A stretch of 64,000 nucleotides of DNA from Sepiola atlantica (GCA_963556195.1 OY744522.1:32019324-32083323); one strand, 5' to 3'. Positions 12,425-22,125 are shown, counted from the first letter of the stretch. Translations and numbers: made by a program. Notes: a model not told the origin generated them from the letters alone.

Positions 12425-12625
12425 TTATAAGTCTCCAAAGTTTACAAAACAAAACGTTTTGTAAATAAAACATTTTTTGATAAAAAAAAATGCAAAGTGT
12501 GCGGGTATTGTTTTTTTTTATAGTTGAACTGGAAGTGAAAAAAACCGGTGTCAACCCAAATGTGTCCTTTTGGTATTTGCTTATTGTGGGGTGCCTCAAG
12601 TTTAATAAGTCCGGTTTAACGTATC
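12425..12625 (-). repeat. right arm of inverted repeat around minisatellite
   Basis: Reverse complement of 9325-9515 with moderate divergence: GGGGTGCCTC, TGTCCTTTTGGTATTTGCTTA, CCGGTGTCAACC and GTTTTGTAAATAAAA are the matching landmarks. Similarity fades beyond about 12640. Confidence 0.75.
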
Positions 12626-12831
12626 CGAGAGACACTGAAATAAGATCACGTCTACTATCAAAACTGGAACATTATTTGAAGCTGACATTACAAAAATATC
12701 GCTGAAGAATGTCAACGTATTATAAACATACGCCATGACATTGCAAAATTTCAGTAAAGAGATATTTTACCCATACACTCAGTCGAAATAAAAGAAAAGA
12801 ATAAGGTAAAAAGTTTTTTCAAAATTATTCC

Positions 12832-13289
12832 TTGCTATGGATTCGGTCAAATACAAATACATTATGCAAAAATGGTTTATTTAAAATAAAAGGAGACATA
12901 GGTGTACATAAGTTCACACATTATAGAAAAGAACAGATAAAAATGAATCCGAAATTTGAAAATACGGTTGACTCTACAATAACAGAAAACGTATTTACTA
13001 TGATACAAAGAAAATTCGGAAATATGAATATGGAAGGCGCAAACATTAAATTTAAACTAGACAGAGGGTTTGACTTTATGATAATCGAAATATTAACGTG
13101 GATAAACATGTACATACTAATGTTAATTACATAAACAAAAAAGTCCGCGAAATCACCTGTAAAGAATTATATAGTTTGAGTGAATGCTATGTTAATGTAT
13201 CATTTTTAACAAAAAAAATTAAACTAAAACTATTCAGAACAGACTGGATGGAGTCATTTGATTTGTGGTATCTGTCAGTAAATCCTTAA
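12832..13289 (+). pseudogene. unrecognised frameshifted coding-like segment
   Basis: Two plus-strand frames overlap. The first runs from 12832 to 13134 and the second from 13098 to 13289, ending in TAA. The first contains TITENVFTMIQRKFGNMNM and IKFKLDRGFDF. The second contains NKKVREITCKELYSLSECYV and KLFRTDWMESFDLWYLSVNP. Composition in both is balanced with two nearby cysteines, unlike translated AT-rich noise, so one frameshift near 13080-13100 in an older coding sequence is plausible. I do not recognise the family. It lies outside the right inverted-repeat arm, as the Ig-like piece lies outside the left arm. Confidence 0.3.
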
Positions 13290-13789
13290 AGGTAGTCTCA
13301 ATCAGTACAGAAAATGTAAAATGTTAAATAAAGTTGTTGTGACATTTTTTTGAAGGGTTAGGAATTTGCTCAACAAAGGCAAAAGCGACATTCAAATTAA
13401 AAAATAATATACAACTATTTTTTAGACAAAAAAGGCAAGTCCCCCTTTGCAGTTCGATAAAAGAACTAGACCGTTTCGAATGAAGTTTTAATTAAAGCAG
13501 ATTCTAGATGTTGGGCGAGTCTCACAGTTTGTGTAAAAAGAACAAAATTAGCGTTTGTACAGATTATTCAACTGAACTAAATGATATATTTTCATAATTA
13601 ACTGGAAGCTAAAATATTCTTAAACTAAATTTATCAAATGCATAAAATGACATTTGAAGAAGAAGGTACACAACTAGCTGCCCCCTCATGAGTTAACTTA
13701 ATTTTATTATAAAAATACACATGCAAATGAATATAAAGCCAGAAGAATAGAATTTAACAGAATATTTAATTAAAATGGCTGACTTGTTT

Positions 13790-14290
13790 TCATCGAAATG
13801 GAATTGCATTCAGAATGATTTAATACAATCAATAAAGTATTTTTTTGTAAATAAAATCTGTTTTCAAAATAGGATTTTTATTTCATTTTTATTAATTGTT
13901 TCGTAAGAAACCGAAATGCATTATAGTGGATTCAATGTACGGAAATAGTGGATCTAATATAATCAGTAAATGAATAAATAATTGTTTCTAAATGGGAGTT
14001 TATATTATAAAATATTTTATTAAAATAAGTAACTTGATTTTTAACACCGAAATCGCTTATAGTTGATTTAATTTAATAAAGAAAATATTTTTGGTAATAA
14101 TAATATATTTTTATTCATAAAAAAACAAAACTAAATTAATTATGATGTATTTAATTTAATCAGCAAAGTAATTTTTCTAAAGAAGTTACTTTTTTAAAAA
14201 TAGAATTTTTATTTTAACATGTAATTCATTGAAATGGCTGACTTGTTTTATAAAAAAACGAAATTCATTATGAGGAATACATATCTTAAT
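13790..14290 (+). repeat. degenerate tandem repeat, ~80-135-bp period
   Basis: Related blocks (GAAAT-GCATTATAG-GGATT-AAT, followed by AATCA or AATAAAG and then T/A-rich sequence) recur near 13797, 13913, 14049, 14131 and 14263. AATGGCTGACTTGTTTT appears at both ends of the region. Divergence is high. Confidence 0.5.
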
Positions 14291-14349
14291 GAATCACATA
14301 AGTGTTCTCTTTGACTTGAAAATGATAAACAATAATAGAAAAGAAAATT

Positions 14350-14400
14350 AACTCTGTTGCATTCGAACCCGAAACCTATCGATTACCATCTGAGCGTGTT
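14350..14400 (-). repeat. tRNA-like SINE head fragment
   Basis: On the minus strand a CGCTCAGATGGTAA stretch (A-box-like) is followed by GGGTTCGAATGC (B-box-like). The spacing is shorter than in a tRNA, so this is a diverged SINE or tRNA relic, not a working tRNA gene. Confidence 0.35.
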
Positions 14401-14639
14401 AACGTGAAAACAAATTGTAAGAACTATAAATTAAATCGCCGATAAACTAAGCTGACAACATAATAGTCGTTATTATTGTGAGCGTGTGTAAGTTTATGAG
14501 CTTAGTGCAGAAGCACTTATATTTGCTTCGAAATGACTGATGAATAAGACGTGTAGTGGCAGCAGATCGAGTAGTTATGTTGCTATAGGGACCATTGGAC
14601 CAACTAGGGCTTCTAAATGCTAGGGACGAACGCGCGTGA

Positions 14640-14715
14640 CAGGCCAATAAAAATCATAATAAGAAATTTCAGTCTAGTCATTCTGGGATGTCTTGTATAA
14701 AAGGATACCATGCTG
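14640..14715 (-). pseudogene. Ty3/gypsy integrase N-terminal fragment
   Basis: In the minus strand a frame reads YTRHPRMTRLKF and, after a shift, YWP. This matches the conserved HTGHPG-M-R-K...YWP zinc-binding region of Ty3/gypsy integrases. It lies directly after the integrase core at 14733-14880, on the same strand, so it belongs to another element copy or a rearranged duplicate. Confidence 0.55.
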
Positions 14716-14732
14716 ATATCAACACAGATTCA

Positions 14733-15015
14733 CTATATAACTTCTGTCCGCTTCGTAAAACTATCTACAACAAAAAGGTAATAAACTCCATTCATTGGTC
14801 TTGCACGGTCAATATGTAATCTTGACCGAGGTCTGTCAATTTGCGGCCACAGGTTAATTTTTCCTAGCGGTTCTTTTGTTGCCATTGCACAGCATTTACA
14901 TAGACTACAGACTTTAATCATAGTGATTTCGGAATGTCTCACATGAAAATCTTTCATTATTTTTTCTTTAGTGATAACGGTATCACCACACGCTCACCGT
15001 ATAACAAAATATCAT
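14733..15015 (-). pseudogene. Ty3/gypsy integrase, zinc-binding end plus start of catalytic core
   Basis: The open frame at 14957-14733 contains CKCCAMATKEPLG, followed by LHIDRARPMNGVYYLFVVDS and FTKRTEV. The IHVDYAGP...YYLIVVDSFSKWPEV block is a hallmark of gypsy integrase and carries the first catalytic Asp of the D,D-35-E triad, retained here as HID. The preceding stretch to about 15015 shows the zinc-binding region with frame breaks. The rest of the core, with the second Asp and Glu, is missing, so it cannot be functional. Confidence 0.75.
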
Positions 15016-15159
15016 CACAAGAAGAAAAAATGTTTTCATGATTTGACTTTTTATTTTGCCAACTTGTAATTTCTTTCTTTTTTTTTCTATAATAAATTTA
15101 TCAAATTTAGATTCACATTTTATTATAGAAAAGAAAACTGGCAATTCTTTTACTGTATT

Positions 15160-15720
15160 TACTGTTATCCATGGAATAAATGCCTTGAAACCAAAGCAAT
15201 TGATCCTAACATCCCGATCATTCTGCCTAAGAATCAGCTGATGGAACTTATTCCATGGCTACTTAAAGTAGGGGTGGGACGTAATAGGTGAAAATTTCAA
15301 ATTCATGCGAGTAGTATTTTTTTGTGTTCATTTATACATAAATAACACTAAGCAATCAAACATGATGGATTTTGAGTCCCGTGGAGCCCTAACGGCTATT
15401 TTTGCCTGAACCTTCTAAATTTTGCAAAATTTTCTAAATATTTGATTGTTTAGTGTTATTTATGTATAAATGAACACAAAAAATACTACTCGTATGAATC
15501 TGAAATTTTCACACATTACGTCCCACCCCTACTTAAAGGAGAAAGGCTTCCATCTCCTAGGAAGATTTTGTCGGTCTACCCAGTATTTAAAAATATTGGT
15601 GCTTATTCTTCTGCATCTCAGTACAGACTGATCAGTCTCCTGTGCATCATGAATAAATTGTTTGAATCTGTGATTGCACAGCATCTACATAGTTTAAGAC
15701 TTTCGATTTCTTTATCCATA
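15160..15720 (+). pseudogene. LINE reverse transcriptase N-terminal fragment
   Basis: The plus strand at 15600-15700 reads SASQYRLISLLCIMNKLFES followed by VIAQHL, the YRPISLLS...K-(L/F)E motif at the start of non-LTR reverse transcriptases. The sequence upstream to 15541 (RKILSVYPVFKNIG) fits the preceding PIFKKG region. A MITE (15269-15531) interrupts the fragment. It sits within gypsy integrase debris of opposite orientation. Confidence 0.6.
15269..15531. mobile_element. palindromic MITE, family A copy 1
   Basis: The termini are TAGGGGTGGGACGTAAT and its reverse complement, and the arms pair for roughly 95 bp. A 7-bp direct repeat CTTAAAG flanks it (15262-15268 and 15532-15538). A TA duplication is the alternative reading. 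The copy at 51468-51851 shares both ends and the GATGGATTTTGAGTCCCGTGG interior, but this one lacks about 120 bp. There is no coding capacity. Confidence 0.9.
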
Positions 15721-15734
15721 CAATCCCAATAAAC

Positions 15735-15870
15735 ATAACTCTTCATAAAGGCTTTCATCATATTGATTTCAGGATGTCTTGTATGCAAATCTTCTATTAG
15801 TTTTTCTTTAGTGATGCCAGTATTACCACACGTTCACCTTGTATCGTCACAAAAAGAAAATATGTTTTTG
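15735..15870 (-). pseudogene. Ty3/gypsy integrase zinc-binding region, second copy
   Basis: Similar in sequence to 14890-15015. The minus strand reads GERVVILASLKK and then, frame-shifted, TRHP-like residues, matching the YGERVVIP...LHTGHPG part of gypsy integrase. It continues the same pol fragment as the RNase H and linker to its right. Confidence 0.6.
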
Positions 15871-16039
15871 TGATTTAACTTTGTATTTTGCCAACATGAT
15901 TTCTTTTTATTCATGTAATGAGATTTTCAAATGTGACTTTAAATTTAATTTCCTCAAGGGTAGCTGGTATTTCTATTACTATATTGCAAAGTACGTTTGT
16001 ATCTCTAACTCTGTACTTAATGAAGCATTCACTATTTCT

Positions 16040-16120
16040 TCTAGAGGTTCACTTAGTTTCGAGATAAGCCATGACAATCCGTCTGCCTGTCCTGTTTTTA
16101 TGGAAGAAATTCCGGTGTAA
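16040..16120 (-). pseudogene. Ty3/gypsy pol linker (GQADGLS motif)
   Basis: Reading the minus strand gives GQADGLSWLIS, the conserved ADxLSR motif that ends the RNase H-like region and precedes integrase in Ty3/gypsy pol. The adjacent frame to 15900 carries the poorly conserved linker. Confidence 0.6.
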
Positions 16121-16187
16121 ATGTATAGTTAAAAATAATTATTCCCTATCATTGTTGGCCATTTGGAGTATGAGCTGTGTGCGTTTC

Positions 16188-16511
16188 TTAAACTGAAATA
16201 TTGATAATACTGAACAATGTCGGCAAAATAAATCTTTCCTGTAAAAAAATATGAGTTGTTTTTACTTCAAATATGATACCAATTGTCTCTATTTCTATTT
16301 GACTGTACTTTGTTACTGGAAATAACGTTCTTGATGCGTGAACTACAATTTTCAGCTGTCCGTTATCTTCCTTGTGTAAGAAAACAGTTCCTAATCCCAG
16401 ATTAGTAACAACAGTTGCAACGAATATCTCCTTATTCGGATCATAATGTCTAATGGTGTTAGATATTGAAACCTTTATAATTTCTTCAAATGAAAACCAA
16501 CTCCGTTTCAT
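16188..16511 (-). pseudogene. Ty3/gypsy RNase H domain
   Basis: The open frame of 107 residues matches the RT-associated RNase H domain: SFEEIIKVSIS, HYDPNKEIFVAT, GLGTVFLHKEDNGQ, VVHASRTLFPVTKYSQIEIE and IIFEVKTTHIFLQERF. In the family the strand after HYDP carries a catalytic Asp (AADAS); here it reads VATVVTN, so the Asp is gone. The domain lies between RT and integrase pieces in the normal order. Confidence 0.8.
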
Positions 16512-16931
16512 ATCATTTTTAACTAATTTATTTAGTGGAGCTTTTAAAGCATGCTGTAATAATTTGCAAATCTCAAAAAAGTTAGCAATATTGACACACT
16601 TGTTGGGAGAAAGGCATAGTTTTATTGCTGTAGACCTGATTTTTAACTTTTATCATCAAGAATTTATTAAAACTCTGCATTTATCACTGCCTAGCTTAAA
16701 GCCATATGCTTAAATTTTATTAACTTCTATTTTCACTTTTTGGCGTGTTGTTCCCGATTTTCGCTTTTTATTAAAATATCATTGAGATATGCTACTGCTA
16801 AATCCACATGAGGTCCATTATTTGTTGAAATATTCTTGGTGTTATTTTTTACCAGAAATCAATCTATTAAATTTGTACAAAACTTTTCTGTGTATTTATA
16901 CTTAACAGTCCTGTGCATCTTTCTTTCAGGT
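16512..16931 (-). pseudogene. Ty3/gypsy reverse transcriptase, C-terminal part
   Basis: Several frame-shifted pieces read in order: VAYLNDILIKSENREQHAKK, then ANFFEICKLLQHALKAPLNK and LVKND, joining the RNase H domain. The catalytic YLDD box reads YLND, so a metal-binding Asp has been lost. In-frame stops confirm decay. The same RT continues at 17166-17435 across a LINE insertion. Confidence 0.75.
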
Positions 16932-17165
16932 AGATTTTTTTTTAACATAGTTCACCCCAAACAAGGCAGGCCACCACTGTAGACGTAAGGGTCTACTGAG
17001 AAAAAGGGTGAGAGTTTTTTTTGGGGGGTCAACCTAAATTGGGAGCTGCGCAGCGAGATGTCTGTTTACATTAGTTTTAAATTTCTGCATGTCAGTACCG
17101 TCAGGAAAACAGGGAGCAGGGAGGGAGTTCTAGAGTCCAGCAGCACAAGGAAAGAAGCTTTTAGA
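16932..17165 (-). mobile_element. jockey/CR1-type LINE 3' end (copy B)
   Basis: This has the same 3' end as copies A and C-F, including the GTTTGGGGTGAACTATG terminus and TTAAA-rich tail. Only about 230 bp are present, starting at the SFFPCAAGL codons. It interrupts the gypsy RT, whose motifs resume on both sides. Confidence 0.85.
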
Positions 17166-17435
17166 GTTATTAATTAAGTTTTGAGAATATTTTCCGCCAT
17201 TTATATTTTTAAATATATCTTCAGGACTAGGTAATAGATGATTGTAAGATTTTAAATAATCGTTTAGTCGATGTAAATAATCGGCACATACACAAATTCT
17301 GTTGTTTGTTTTACGTAAAACAGAAAACAGTGGGACTTGTTCAACCACTACGGTCCGTTTTATTCAGAATTCTATTTCTCCTAAACGGTCTAGTTCTTTT
17401 ACAATTATTTCTTGAGCTACAAAAAGATCAAAGTG
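17166..17435 (-). pseudogene. Ty3/gypsy reverse transcriptase, N-terminal part
   Basis: The minus strand contains IVKELDRLGEIEF, a stop, VPLFSVLRKTNNRICVCADY, LHRLNDYLKSYNHLLPSPED and IFKNINGGKYS. This corresponds to the KKNGKIRICADF...LN...PLP-PED-F-LNGGKYFS block at the front of Ty3/gypsy RTs. The motif-A region after it is lost at the LINE junction. Confidence 0.8.
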
Positions 17436-17440
17436 TAGTA

Positions 17441-17765
17441 TCTGTTCCGATGGATACTGCACCCCATAGACTGGTATTGTCTTGGCCTTCGCGGCTTGAT
17501 TTACACCTGTCTATGGGTCTGTCCTGTGCAGTTCTAGGAGGTCCACCCTCCCAAGCTTCGCCTCCCCTCTTTGGGGAGGAGTAAGTTTATTGCTTTCTGC
17601 TTGAGGCACCCCTACCGGGGAATGCCGACGGGGCTGCCCAGGCAATTTTTAATGGCCAGAGTGCTCACCTCTCGGGCGCTGGCTTTTCAAACCCCACTTT
17701 CCCGACCCGACCTTGGGTCACATCTTGTGGGAGTAAGATAAAAACTGGCCTTGTGCCTAACTCCT
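17441..17765 (+). repeat. dispersed repeat family R1, copy 1
   Basis: Landmarks GTGCAGTTCTAGGAGGTCCA, CCCTCCCAAGCTT, GGGGAATGCCGACGGGGCTG, CCCAGGCAATTTTT, GGCCAGAGTGCTC and GGGTCACATCTTGTGGGAG are shared with 58796-59045 (opposite strand) and 61316-61462. It is GC-rich relative to its surroundings and probably the end of a retroelement, but no coding motif identifies the class. Confidence 0.75.
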
Positions 17766-17799
17766 GGAGAGGAGTAAATCAATACAAAGGGTATTATTT

Positions 17800-19130
17800 C
17801 TTTATTCGAATGCCGCTTTTGATTTTGAACGCATTACTAAACCATAAGAGAAAATGTTTTAAATTATAGAACTTCAATAAGAACGATCAAAAGGATAAGG
17901 AAAAAAAGAACTCCGACCACATTTCTAATAATCTTGAAGAATAGATTTTTCTTGAAATATTAGTAATAATATATTAAAAACTATTAACACCTGAGTTAGT
18001 TTATTTTACCTTTTTAAATGTGCTTTGTTAAGATTTTAGAAACTATAATAATTTATATGTTACTAAGCTTTCCTTACTCTACTTCTGGCCAAGTTATGTT
18101 TGTAATGTCTACCGAATGGTTATGAACAACAGAAGAAATGGAAAAAAATAAACTTTCTTAAATGCTGACTTAATATCACACGCGGCCAGGATGCAGACAA
18201 AAAGCAAATAAAAAGAAATAGGGATCCGTCCACAAATTTAAAATCTTCATTGACGAAGAGATTTTTTCTCGAAATATTGGAAATAATAACTACTTACATC
18301 TGGGTAATTGTATTTTATTTTTTTACTGTGCATTGTCAAGGCTTTCAACAATGTAAGAATTTCTAATTTTATATCTCTACCAGTTACAACCAACGTTACA
18401 AATCTCCTCTGTCTCATACCTTCTAGCTGTCCTAGCAATAACCTTTATCCTTGTGTGGCATATGGGCCTTGATAAGTTTGTAAACAAAATAGTATTATTG
18501 TGTGCATAAAAATGCCTGTTTTATGTAACTGGTAGAGAAATTGATTGTTTAAGAAGACGGCTCAACAAGAATTTGTTTACCTTGGACTTGAAAACAGCAA
18601 TGTTATAGTCATACGGGAAGCAGCCCGCGGCATTGTCTTCCACAGAGCAGTTATGGGAAAAAAACTCTGTCCATGGAAGTTCCACTTAGTTCTAAGTACA
18701 CAGAGAGAGAGAAAGGGAATTTATTGACAGTGGTTGTAGCTAGACGAGATTTTGTTGTGAATATTTTACACGGTGGTGGATGGGACCATAGAATGAAGCT
18801 CAGTCGAGCCCCTGCCATGAAAGTAACGATAGAGCAGAGAAAGACTATCAACGGTTCTTCTGTGAGAAAGAGGCTGTAGGGTGGAGATAACTTAAAGTGT
18901 TTCATCTGTAATGAGCTAATTCAAGTATAACAATAATGTTACAGAGACACAATTAATGATACCAGCCCAGAAGCATATTAATAAACTCTTACCGGATAAA
19001 TCCCAACGATATACTTTCAGTGACATCCTGATTCTGCATATTGTTGTACTTTTCTCTCCAAATATTCGATGGAACCACATAAACATGAAAATCTTCCATC
19101 TGGAAAATGAAAAAGCAACGTATTAATATA
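17800..19130. other. unassigned, with a diverged direct repeat
   Basis: Sequence at 17925-18080 is similar to 18240-18400 (TTTTTCT(T/C)GAAATATT(A/G), TATTTTA, TGTGC(T/A)TTGT(T/C)AAG). Overlapping frames near 18550-18900 carry no recognised motif. Confidence 0.5.
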
Positions 19131-19561
19131 TGAAGTTATGATATATATATATTATAATCAAGGGAGGCGCGAGAGCGCTCTATCCCTTAATAGACTTCAA
19201 AAACGGCCTATGCTGGAAATCTCATTTCTTTGATCAATCATAACTAAAAAAAACAATGAACCAAATTAGGTTCTATAAGTGTGTAGAATTTCAGCATCAT
19301 TAGTCAAGGCAACCCAGAGATCCAGAAAGTTCAATCATGAAATCATGTTATCTGTGTGTACGTACGTATGTATGTGCCACCCTGTATCTTATCAACTATT
19401 TGATGGATTCAGCTGATTTTTGGCAGAGATAGAGGTTCTAGGGTCTAGTTGATGGCATTTTAATTTCAGTTTACCATATACCTTAGTTTTCCAGAAAATT
19501 CCAAAAAACCTTAAAAATGACCATTGTATTGAGGCATAGCCTTTACAAAAGTAGTGACATT

Positions 19562-19950
19562 CCATGATAAATGCCAGTATACTGAAATCATATGCCCTGA
19601 ATAGGGTTAAGATGAAAATTCATATACACTAAATGTACAAAAGCAAGGAAATTCCCAAATTTTTACACTTTTATTGTCATTAAGGGTATGCGAGCACAAC
19701 AGGGCTATGTATTTTACTGGTAAGAATTTTTCTTCAGCGCACCTCACACACTTCATCCACTCATGCATAGAGATTTATACGGTAGTGATGTGATAATGAA
19801 ATGGTTTGGTTGATATGTAGTCATACCCTTAATGACAATAAAAGTGTAAAAAATTGGGAATTTCCTTGCTTTTGTACATTTAGTGTATATGAATTTTCAT
19901 CTTAACCCTATTAAGGGCATATGATTTCAATATACTGGCATTTTTCATGG
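19562..19950. mobile_element. foldback/MITE-like inverted repeat
   Basis: Arms of about 129 bp (19562-19690 and 19822-19950) are near-perfect reverse complements across a 131-bp loop. Matching landmarks are ATGCCAGTATA/TATACTGGCAT, TACACTAAATGTACAAAAGC and CATTAAGGGTATG. There is no coding capacity. Confidence 0.9.
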
Positions 19951-20067
19951 AATATATATATATATATACATGATAAAAAATGGAAATAATATTCCAACAT
20001 AATGGAAAATGAAAAAAGGAAAACCAACAATATTATTTATGTATTCATCAACGTTTCGTCTTTATTT

Positions 20068-20145
20068 CAAGACTTCCTCGGGATGATTGATTTGATTTGT
20101 TCTTGTGTATTATTTCTTCAAATCAATCATCCCGGTGAAGTCTTG
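20068..20145. repeat. short inverted repeat (hairpin)
   Basis: CAAGACTTC-CGGGATGATTGATTTG pairs with CAAATCAATCATCCCG-GAAGTCTTG around an 18-bp loop. It lies immediately upstream of the 5S-like sequence. Confidence 0.85.
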
Positions 20146-20159
20146 AATTCACGTATCAT

Positions 20160-20279
20160 GTATATACGGCATAATCACATTAACACACCGGTTTATGTTA
20201 GATCACCAAAGTTAAGCAAGGTTGAGTTTGGTCAGTACAAGATGGGTGAACATTTCGAAATATTAGGTGCTATATGTCA
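20160..20279 (+). pseudogene. 5S rRNA-derived sequence
   Basis: This stretch of about 119 bp lines up end to end with animal 5S rRNA: TATATACGGCATAATCAC, GATCACCAAAGTTAAGCAAG, GGTCAGTACAAGATGGGTGA and ATATTAGGTGCTATA. The internal promoter parts (A-box AAGTTAAGCAAGG, C-box AGTAC-GATGGGTGA) remain recognisable, but many substitutions, including in helix positions, indicate a pseudogene. It could also be the head of a 5S-derived SINE. No standard terminator T-run follows directly. Confidence 0.8.
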
Positions 20280-20811
20280 TCTCCTCCAACTAGGATATAT
20301 GTGCTGACTGGTGACAACATGTGAATTTGTATTCCCCATAAACTTCCACTTTCAGCGGAAGGCAACGCTGGTATTACCAGTTATTTATTCATTCATCTAT
20401 CAGCAATAATATACTGTTTAATATTAAATATTTTTACCCTAGAATTGAAAATGTAATGTGTAAAAACATCAGCTTACTTAGTTTATTTGTCTAAAAATCT
20501 TATATATTTCCTCTCTTTGGATAATCATTTTTATCACAAAGATAAAAAAAAATCCACGAGTCTAACTGTAACCCTCGCAATTTTAAGACTCTCACACAAT
20601 AATATGCCATAGAATATATCAGATGGAATTTCATTTCTCTTATTTGACATTTGTACAATATCAAACGGGATAACGTTTCTCTTATCAAATAATTTTTCAG
20701 CTGCAATTTTCAGATCAAGGAATGTTTCATGAACCCGGTTATTTTATTTACTTTCTTCCTCGGAGGTTAGACACAAGGTTAGGTGTAGGTTTGATGAAAG
20801 TGTTTCTGTGG

Positions 20812-20882
20812 AACGAACTGGATTCGAACTTGGCACACCCGGGTTTCCAGCTCGTGTCGCTAACCACTTAGTCACCATCACC
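20812..20882 (-). repeat. tRNA-like SINE head
   Basis: On the minus strand TGGTGACTAAGTGGTTAGCG (A box) is followed about 35 bp later by AAGTTCGAATCC (B box), close to tRNA promoter spacing. The flanks do not pair into an acceptor stem, so a tRNA-derived SINE is more likely than a tRNA gene. Confidence 0.6.
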
Positions 20883-21029
20883 CTCTATATGCACGACTCC
20901 CGTTATGCTCGCACTGCAACCCTAGTTCTTTCAGGGTGAATAAAATGATATGAATTTTGAAACTCACTATCATCATTTAAACAACACATCATCTACATAT
21001 CGCCTACACCCATGAAATAAAAAAAAGTA

Positions 21030-21470
21030 ACCAACTTAATAGGTCGCTCACTGTCCACCAAGCTCCAGCCCCTGTCCCATTGCCGCAATGTTGCATCCTT
21101 GTGCCTGTTTTACAAGTACTTCAATGGATTGTGCTCCGATGAACTTGCTACTCTCATGCCCTCTCGACATAAATACACTAGATCAACCCTACAATCAGCT
21201 AAGTCCCATCCATTCACTGTGAAGGTCTCCAGATGCCGAAGAGTCTTCTACTCTAATAACTTCTTTCCTCCTGCTGCCGGCCTTTGGAACTCCCTCTCTG
21301 TGCCCCGTTTCCCTGACTGTTCCAACATGCAGAAATTTAAAACTAATGTGAACAAGCATCTCGCTGCACAGCTCCCAATTTAGGATGATCACCAAAACTT
21401 TCATCTTAATTCCTAGTAGCCCTTACGTCTACAGTGACAACTTGCCTTGTTTGAGGTGAACTATGTTAAA
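21030..21470 (+). mobile_element. jockey/CR1-type LINE 3' end (copy C)
   Basis: The only plus-strand copy of the family. One frame reads NLIGRSLSTKLQPLSH, VASLCLFYKYFNGLCSDELA, SHPFTVKVSRCRR, AAGLWNSL and MQKFKTNVNKHLAAQLPI to a stop at about 21383. About 90 bp of 3' UTR ends in TTTGAGGTGAACTATGTTAA plus A. The open C-terminal frame suggests a relatively young insertion. Everything upstream of the RVANLIG block is missing. Confidence 0.88.
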
Positions 21471-21506
21471 AAAAATGCATGCGTCCATTTAGCATTACTA
21501 CGAATC

Positions 21507-21534
21507 AAACCCTAAACCTAACCCTAACCCTAAC
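21507..21534 (-). repeat. short interstitial telomere-like motif
   Basis: Four CCCTAA-related units (AACCCTAAACCTAACCCTAA). The direct neighbour of LINE copy C on its 3' side. Confidence 0.6.
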
Positions 21535-22084
21535 GTATACATAATCATTTCTATTCTAGTACAAATTACCCCCAAAAGAGGCGGGGTCACTACCTATTAG
21601 AATTCCAATGAAATGCAACAGTAATTTATTTCCTACTTTAAAATAACATTCGCAAATAAGATTTTCAACTATTGTCTTACGACTTAAACTAGATTTACTT
21701 TTTTTTATTAGACCAAAAAAACTCTTTTCTCCGTAAAACTAATAATTTTATTTTTATCCCCTTTAAAAACTAAATCTATTATTTAATTTAATTTCTTAAT
21801 CGTGTCAAAATCTTTATATACAAAGTACTGAAGTCATAAGTCGAAATATATCTGGCTCTCTTGTGTCTATTTATAATTTCTAGCTTTTCTTTCACATGAA
21901 AAGAAATTATTTATTACCGAAAATATATTAAAAATTGCTGCATAAAATATATATATATATAAAATATATAGTCTATATTTGTATACTACTAACAAACTCT
22001 ATTGAGCATTGATGAAATAAATATTAAAACAAAAATATATACATAATATATTATTTTACAATATAAGCATGTATATGGGTTGAG

Positions 22085-22086
<2 letters not shown>

Positions 22087-22117
<31 letters not shown>
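22087..22117. repeat. (TA)n microsatellite
   Basis: About 15 TA units followed by a T run. Confidence 0.95.

Positions 22118-22125
<8 letters not shown>

Noticed and set aside
18545..18905. Overlapping 60-84-codon frames on both strands
   Set aside because: No motif in any frame and no consistent coding signal.
20160..20279. Functional 5S rRNA gene
   Set aside because: Too many substitutions, including in paired regions, and no T-run terminator directly after it.
20002..20307. 101-codon plus-strand frame
   Set aside because: It overlaps the hairpin and the 5S-derived sequence and has no protein signature.
20812..20882. Functional tRNA gene
   Set aside because: A and B boxes are present but acceptor and anticodon stems do not pair; better read as a SINE head.
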